64,000 nt of DNA from Leptoclinus maculatus (Eukaryota; Chordata; Actinopteri; Perciformes; Stichaeidae): NCBI GenBank assembly GCA_032191485.1, contig JAVDOI010000019.1, forward strand, positions 4,988,107 through 5,052,106, given 5' to 3'. A program made the translations under genes and the position numbers. The notes below the pieces were generated by a model. That model did not search any database and was not told the origin of the DNA. It worked only from the letters and a program-made list of their open reading frames with translations. Position 1 is the stretch's first letter. Each line of letters opens with the position of its first letter. Shown one piece after another: positions 58,383 to 64,000 of the stretch.

Positions 58383-60495
58383 GGTAGCACTTTATAATAA
58401 CTACACACTATGAAGCATTAGTTAAGCATGAGTAAACACTTAATTCATCATTTATAAAGCATTGTTCCTACATTAATAATTCTTTAGTATGCAGTTCATA
58501 ACAACAGTTATAAATGTTTTATTCTTGATTAATAAGCTCGTCTATTATGTGTTTCATTGTTGTGTTTTCATACTTTATAAATGATGGATTCACCATTTGT
58601 AAATGAAGTATTATATATTTTACAAACCAATTATTAAGGAGTTGTAGATGATTAATAAGATAATTTATAAAGTGTTAGTAAATGATTAATAACTTATTTA
58701 GATGTACATTATTCATGCATTTATATATATAATGATTTAGATATGCACTAATGGTTAGGGACTATGTTAATATATGCTTTATAAATGCGTATTAATACTG
58801 CAATTCATGATTAATTAATGATTTATTAAGGTAGTTACTAGTCCTTAGTAAAGTATTTTGTGTGAGCTCATCTAAAGTGAGGACTATTTATGCCTTATAA
58901 AGCATTTATAAATGACATTGAAAGGCCAGCAGTGCCTCAAAACCCATAGTTTTTTAACAGAAAGGGCAAATAGACACAACACAAAGTGATCAAGAACATA
59001 TCAATATTTATTGCAAGATGCAAACAATATACTATTAAATACAAACCTCTCAGCCATTCATTCATGTAAGAAACAAACAGACATTCTCCTTCAGGAGAAC
59101 ATGGCTGGATATAACACATTTGTAAATATACAACTGGAGCTAACCAGGAGCTTTGCATATTAGTTTACATTTACTTATTTAACTATTCATTTCATACCAA
59201 GCATATCGATCTCATTCACATCCACTCCACATATAACAGCTAGTTAGCCATCTGTCACCTGGATCGCTCTATTTACAACGGAGGTGACGCGTTAGCGTGC
59301 GCCTGTCTCAGGACCTCTAGTGCTAGCTGGAAGGCTAGCTGGATACTCATCGTCCATAATGTGTAACGTTACGTGACAGCAAACTAAGAAACACAGACGG
59401 GCATTGGAGGCCCGTCAGCAGTCACTCTTTCTGGCGGAGGTCCGCGCGCCCTTTCAACTTAGGTCGGAGTTTACCATCGCATAAGTGCACTTCCGTATCA
59501 GTTCCTGAGCGAAACGTTTGTCCCACGTTGATGACGTATGAAGCGGTCTTTACCTTTGTCCGTCCCACATTGATGACGTTTGGAAAGCGGGATTTCACTC
59601 GATTTCACTTATTTCTCTTATTGCAAACAATGAGTAGATTCGGCCGGCTGCCATCGGGACATGCAACTGAAGAAAAGTGTGAACAGTGGAGATCGATATG
59701 CTTGGTTAAAATGAATAGTTAAATAAGTAAATGTAAACTAATATGCAAGCTCCTGGTTAGCTCCAGTTGTATATTTACAAATGTGTTATATCCAGCCATG
59801 TTCTCCTGAAGGAGAATGTTTGTTTGTTTCTTACATGAATGAATGCCTGAGAGGTTTGTATTTAACAGTATATTGTTTGCATCTTGCAATAAATATTGAT
59901 ATGTTCTTGATCACTTTGTGTTTTCTGTTAAAAAACTGGGTTTTGAGGCACCTTTCAATGTCATTTATAAATGCTTTATAAGGCATAAATAGTCCTCACT
60001 TTAGATGAGCTCACACAAAACACTTTACTAAGGACTAGTAACTACCTTAATAAATCATTAATTAATCATGAATTGCAGTATTAATACGCATTTATAAAGC
60101 ATATATTAGCATAGTCCCTAACCATTAGTGCATATCTAAATCATTATATATATATAAATGCATGAATAATGTACATCTAAATAAGTTATTAATCATTTAC
60201 TAACACTTTATAAATTATCTTATTAATCATCTACAACTCCTTAATAATTGGTTTGTAAAATATATAATACTTCATTTACAAATGGGGAATCCATCATTTA
60301 TAAAGTATGAAAACACAATAATGAAACATATAATAGACAAGCTTATTAATCAAGAATAAAGCATTTATAACTGTTGTTATGAACTGCATACTAATGAATT
60401 ATTAATGTAGGAACAATGCTTTATAAATGATGAATTGAGTGTTTACTCATACTTAACTAATGCTTCATAGTGTGTAGTTATTATAAAGTGCTACC
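58383..60495. mobile_element. Foldback hAT-type element with arms of about 0.8 kb
   Basis: The left arm (58383 to about 59213) and the right arm (about 59689 to 60495) are inverted copies over about 800 bp. The ends read ggtagcactttataataact inward from both sides. A perfect 8-bp duplication, caatttac, flanks the element at 58375-58382 and 60496-60503, as made by hAT transposases. The arms differ by scattered substitutions and by one short indel near aacagaaagggcaaatagac. The spacer of about 475 bp is CpG-rich and unlike the AT-rich arms. No transposase was recognised. The element sits in a dynein pseudogene intron between remnants ending about 58190 and starting 60561. Confidence 0.88.
59214..59688 (+). 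promoter_or_regulatory. CpG-rich spacer of the foldback element with duplicated CRE-like sites
   Basis: The spacer contains gtcccacgttgatgacgta (around 59521) and gtcccacattgatgacgtt (around 59563), a direct repeat with TGACGT cores as bound by CREB/ATF proteins, plus many CpGs. Downstream a short frame starts at an ATG near 59629 reading MSRFGRLPSGHATEEKCEQW and runs into the right arm. This looks like a captured promoter and first exon, or the relic of the element's own promoter. No protein family is recognised. Confidence 0.4.
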
Positions 60496-61529
60496 CAATT
60501 TACATATGATAGGACTATTTATGATGAACTTATATAATTGCTGTGCGTGTCTGTGGGCAGGTGGGGGAGAAGAAAGAGCAGCTGGAAGCGGATCATGAAG
60601 AGAAGTTTGAAGGAGAAATCCGATGAGATGGAGATTAAACTGGACCGAGCTGACAAATTGGTGACTGGACTGGCTGGAGAGAGGGTTCGCTGGGAGGAGA
60701 GAGTTGCTGTAGGCCACACACAAGCACACACACACAACACAAGTATGAACTCTCCTACTACTGACAATCTGTCTTTTCTTTCTGGGGGGTTGTTTGGGGC
60801 AAGGTAGAAACAAACAGATCACACAGTACAATACATAACACCCACAGATACACTCATACCCATGTATGTGCTTCAGGGTCCTGAGGAAAACATGGGATAC
60901 CTGGTGGGAGACTGTTTACTTGCAGCGTCTTTCCTGTCCTACATGGGATCCTTCCTTTCCTACTATAGAGATGAGCTGCTTGCCATCTGGATGAAGGAGG
61001 TGAGGCACACAGACACACACCTCATACAAACATATCTCATCATGTGGAGTTCAGTGAAAAGCTTGCCATATACTTGATCTCCCTCTACAGTTACTACTGT
61101 GCTCTGTTGACCCTTTCCTCAGTTACGGGACTTAGCGATCCCATGCACACCAGGGTTCAGTTTTGCAGTCTTTCTGTCCAAGCCTACAGTCGTGAGGGAC
61201 TGGAACATTCAGGGCCCGCCCTCCGACGCATTCTCCACTGACAATGGAGTTATCGTCACCCGCGGAAACCGCTCAGTGCATGTCAACACAATCTGTTGAT
61301 GAATGTTATATTCACTCATATTAGCTGTTGTCCAGTAAGCATACAACAGTAAAATGCTTTTGGATTTGGATTTTGTTGTGTTCACTGTACAACATGTGTG
61401 TTTCATACTGCAAATACAAGTTGGCTTGTTTGATTTCTTTCCCTTCTTTCAAGATGGCCACTGATGGTGGACCCTCAAGGCCAGTCTATGAAATGGATCA
61501 AGAATATGGAGATGAGGAGAGTAAGTCTT

Positions 61530-62320
61530 GACTCAGCCAACTTTATTCTGATTCATATTCTATGTTCTTGTGTCTTAACTGTTATCTTTTTTGAACAATC
61601 ATGGATAATTGAGTGCATAGGAAGGTGTCCAGAGAAGACGGGTGTATGCACTAACATTTTACAAATGATTGAATGTATTTACCGTTACCAATGCTGATGT
61701 TGCAGATCCCTTTGTTTCAGACACTCAAACTTAGTTTTTTTAACAAACCTGGTAGCTGTATCGCCCACAAAGTTCAGAGCAGCTTGGGTAGAAAGTTCAA
61801 CTGAAGAGCCGTTGCAACACACCACACACACGATAAAGGAAGGAAAGAAAGAAAAAGGATAACCTGTATTCTCAAACTGCTTATTCCACCTTAAAACAAC
61901 TTAATGCAGTTGTGCCCTGCATTTCAGGAGATAAATAGCACACTCATCACTTCGTACTATATGAAATAGTAGGCTGGTCCTCACTAGCAACAAGAAGAGA
62001 ACCATCACCATTTTTGTTGAGAAATATCTCGTACTAAAGCGGGCTCAGACAATCGCATCTCTTCTCAAATTTAAAATGTATTTCAACAGACCAGATTTCA
62101 GGACTGGCGGATTCTTGATAGCCCATGAGTATATGCTGAACTTGTGAAGACTGTACCATACCTCCCAGTACTTTGCATAACATCAATGGAATCAACTTCA
62201 AACCACAGTGAAAGTCCCATCCCATTGGAGGACGATGACGTTTTGTGAGACAGGCTGTGTTTTGTTGTTTGTTTCATCCCTCTTCTAAGTCTCTTTCTGT
62301 CCTCCTGCACACATGTGGAC
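61530..62320. other. Intron of the dynein pseudogene, nothing distinctive
   Basis: No exon or clear element end is visible between 61520 and 62333. Short frames on the minus strand (62034-62500) overlap and partly oppose the dynein exon at 62333; they have no family features. Confidence 0.4.
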
Positions 62321-62817
62321 ACACATGTGCAGGGTCTGAAAGTAATAGACTTTCAAATGCCAGACGACCTGCGGGTGCTGGAGAACGCCATCCAGTTTGG
62401 GAATCCTGTTTTGCTGCAGAATGTCCTGGAGGATTTGGACCCCTCTCTCGACCCAATTCTTAACAAGTCCATGACACGGATAGGTCCGACTCAAACACAC
62501 ACATACAGTACATACACCAGTTCACAAATTGAAATACCAACTGCTGAAGTTTTCAGCTAAATATGAGGCTGTGCCTGAATCCAATGAGTGTATGGGTGAA
62601 CATTTCTGTGTTTTTCTCTCAGGCGGCCGGCTGCTGTTGAAGCTAGGTGATAAGGAGGTGGAGTACAATCCAGAGTTTGGTTTCTACATCACCACCAAGC
62701 TGTCTAACCCCCACTAGTAGTATAGATATCACATGATTGCGTGGCCATGTGGCTTTGAACAAAGTTTGCGCGTGCCCGCGAAATATATATATATATTTTT
62801 TTTTTTCGAATTTGCCT

Positions 62818-62841
62818 AAGTGTGTGTGTGTGTGTGTGTGT
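62818..62841. repeat. (GT)n microsatellite
   Basis: Twelve perfect gt units, preceded by a short (AT)n and a T-rich run. Confidence 0.93.
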
Positions 62842-62844
62842 GGA

Positions 62845-62997
62845 GGTTCTCCGTTGTAACTGTCTGGTGTACAGGGACTCCAGGTTAAGCTGTGACTCAC
62901 CAATCATCCTGCTAGACCATTTCACAATGTGATGCAGAGAGTTTCTGTTCTTTAAAGAGAGGTTTCCAAACCACGACACCAAAGAAAAAGATAAAAT
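62845..62997 (-). mobile_element. LINE reverse-transcriptase C-terminal fragment, reversed
   Basis: The minus strand reads ILSFSLVSWFGNLSLKNRNS and then HHIVKWSSRMIGESQLNLES with LYTRQLQRR. This is the stretch just behind the reverse-transcriptase core in fish LINEs (SW-F/Y-GN-L...L-x-x-I-V-K-x-x-S-x-x-IG). It is bounded by the GT microsatellite on one side and unrelated sequence near 63000 on the other. It is a short dead fragment directly after the last dynein exon. Confidence 0.8.
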
Positions 62998-63070
62998 CGA
63001 TATATCCTCGCATAGATTCATCAGACGACTTTCAATCACCTCTAAAACCACGATCCAGTGTGGGCCTGTG

Positions 63071-64000
63071 ACAAAACCTCTAAATCCATATGTACAAAAG
63101 GCCAAGAGATTGAAAACTGGTGAGCAAGAGACCACGTGTGTAAACCCCGACAGTCCTTTGTTCCCCCAAGAGAATATTAACTTCAATCCTTGTAAATAAT
63201 TACAGACAACAACGCTCACAAACCTCGGAGATCATCGGTAAAGTTTAAGAGGACTGAAAAACATGCAGAGGATGAAAAGGGGATAAAAAGGAAAAGGTAT
63301 GGATTCAATTAAAGAGTATAGTTTAATTTACCATGCTGTTCTTTTTTAATATGTAGGCCTACGTGTATATATATATATGCTGTGAACTCATCAGAAGATA
63401 TCATCGAAGGATCCGCATCGTATTTTGTGGACAATACCCCCACGGAGACTGAACTAACTGGCGCTGCTGCTACTACAACAGCTGAGGCAGCAAACAGTGA
63501 GTTCGATACAGCATCGCAGCTTACTGAACTGACGTTTGACATTGTACAATTTGCGTGCGAGCAATGTATTGGCTCTGTTGATGATATGTGTATCGAACCC
63601 CTAGGCCCTATTAATTGTGTACAGTCTGGGGTTGATGTAGACCTACTCGATGATTTCTTTAACCTGGGGAATATCGCGTTACCAACACAGGAACAAGTAC
63701 TGATTGATTTGGGTGTTCTGAGTGAGTTTGACGATGCTGTAACGGAGGGAGTGATACACGAGAAGCCACAGATGCAGGATGTCTATGTACTAACAGAACC
63801 AGTTGGAAATCAGAGGGTCGATGAGCAGGGATGTATGCAAGGCCTACAGTACAACCAGCTGCTAGTTGATGCATTACTACTACACATGATATCTGAGACG
63901 GATAAAAGGTTTGCACAGCTGAATACAACGTTGGATGCACAGTATGTAGCGACCCAGGCAGCGACCAACAGCGACATAGATCCAAAGATTACTTTGATGA
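63071..64000 (+). CDS. Unidentified, apparently spliced gene; partial at the window end
   Basis: A frame stays open from 63322 to the end of the window (over 220 codons) and connects upstream through two good small introns. Exon ending 63119 (aaaactg|gtgagc), intron of 86 bp, exon 63206-63296 (ending aaaag|gtatgg), intron of 60 bp (acceptor ttcttttttaatatgtag), then exon from 63357. All phases agree. The N-terminal part is basic with nuclear-signal-like KRKR; the rest is acidic and then helical (VDVDLLDDFFNLGNIALP, LLVDALLLHMISETDKRFAQ). Codons such as CTA, GTA and ATA are frequent, unlike the vWD-ZP gene, which points to a mobile-element or virus-like origin. I cannot name the family. The upstream beginning is unclear because LINE sequence lies before 63000. 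Confidence 0.5.

Noticed and set aside
58937..59981. Same short peptide encoded on opposite strands (MCYIQPCSPEGEC...)
   Set aside because: It comes from the two arms of the foldback element and lacks any start, family or length support as a gene.
62715..62717. TAG as a disabling stop in the last dynein exon
   Set aside because: The same bases can be the end of an exon (cacta|gtagta) in the expected phase, so this stop is not counted as damage.
62960..63070. Further upstream exons of the terminal unknown gene
   Set aside because: An open basic frame exists, but the minus strand up to about 62997 is LINE reverse transcriptase, so the plus frame there is probably a shadow.

Overview
The window looks like nuclear DNA of a spiny-rayed (percomorph-type) teleost fish. 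The evidence is intron-containing vertebrate genes with canonical GT/AG borders, very long (GT)n/(CA)n microsatellites, hAT and CACTA-like DNA transposons, BEL/Pao and LINE fragments, and a common fish interspersed repeat. I see no bacterial or phage gene, no CRISPR array, and no tRNA or rRNA.

Region 1 (1-1.1 kb) is retroelement debris: a BEL/Pao integrase H2C2 fragment and a reversed LINE endonuclease fragment. Region 2 (1.4-13.3 kb, + strand) is one complete gene of 19 recognisable exons. It encodes a secreted protein of about 813 residues: signal peptide, unassigned N-terminal domain, vWD, C8, a short Cys-rich linker, then a ZP module with a basic furin-type site close to the C terminus. 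Two hAT transposons with perfect 8-bp target duplications sit in its introns.

Region 3 (13.3-55.1 kb) has no convincing complete gene. It holds a 37-bp minisatellite of 16.4 copies, a 3.1-kb CACTA-like transposon carrying a frameshifted piece of a spliced fish gene, a CpG-rich promoter-like segment with two candidate 5' exons at 30.0-30.9 kb, several moderately AT-rich complex stretches that look like conserved regulatory DNA, and unusual microsatellites and G/C homopolymers.

Region 4 (55.7-62.7 kb, + strand) is a broken, intron-retaining fragment of an axonemal dynein heavy chain (DNAH2-like). It covers the stalk and the following AAA region in about ten exons, with frameshifts, stop codons, an internal deletion and a lost splice donor. 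A 2.1-kb foldback hAT-type element with arms of about 0.8 kb is inserted in one intron. Region 5 (62.8-64.0 kb) has a reversed LINE reverse-transcriptase fragment, then an unidentified, apparently spliced open frame that runs off the window end.

The vWD-ZP gene is the only gene I consider intact. The dynein copy and the mobile-element genes are remnants. All gene models were made by hand from splice motifs, reading phase and remembered family patterns; no searches were run.
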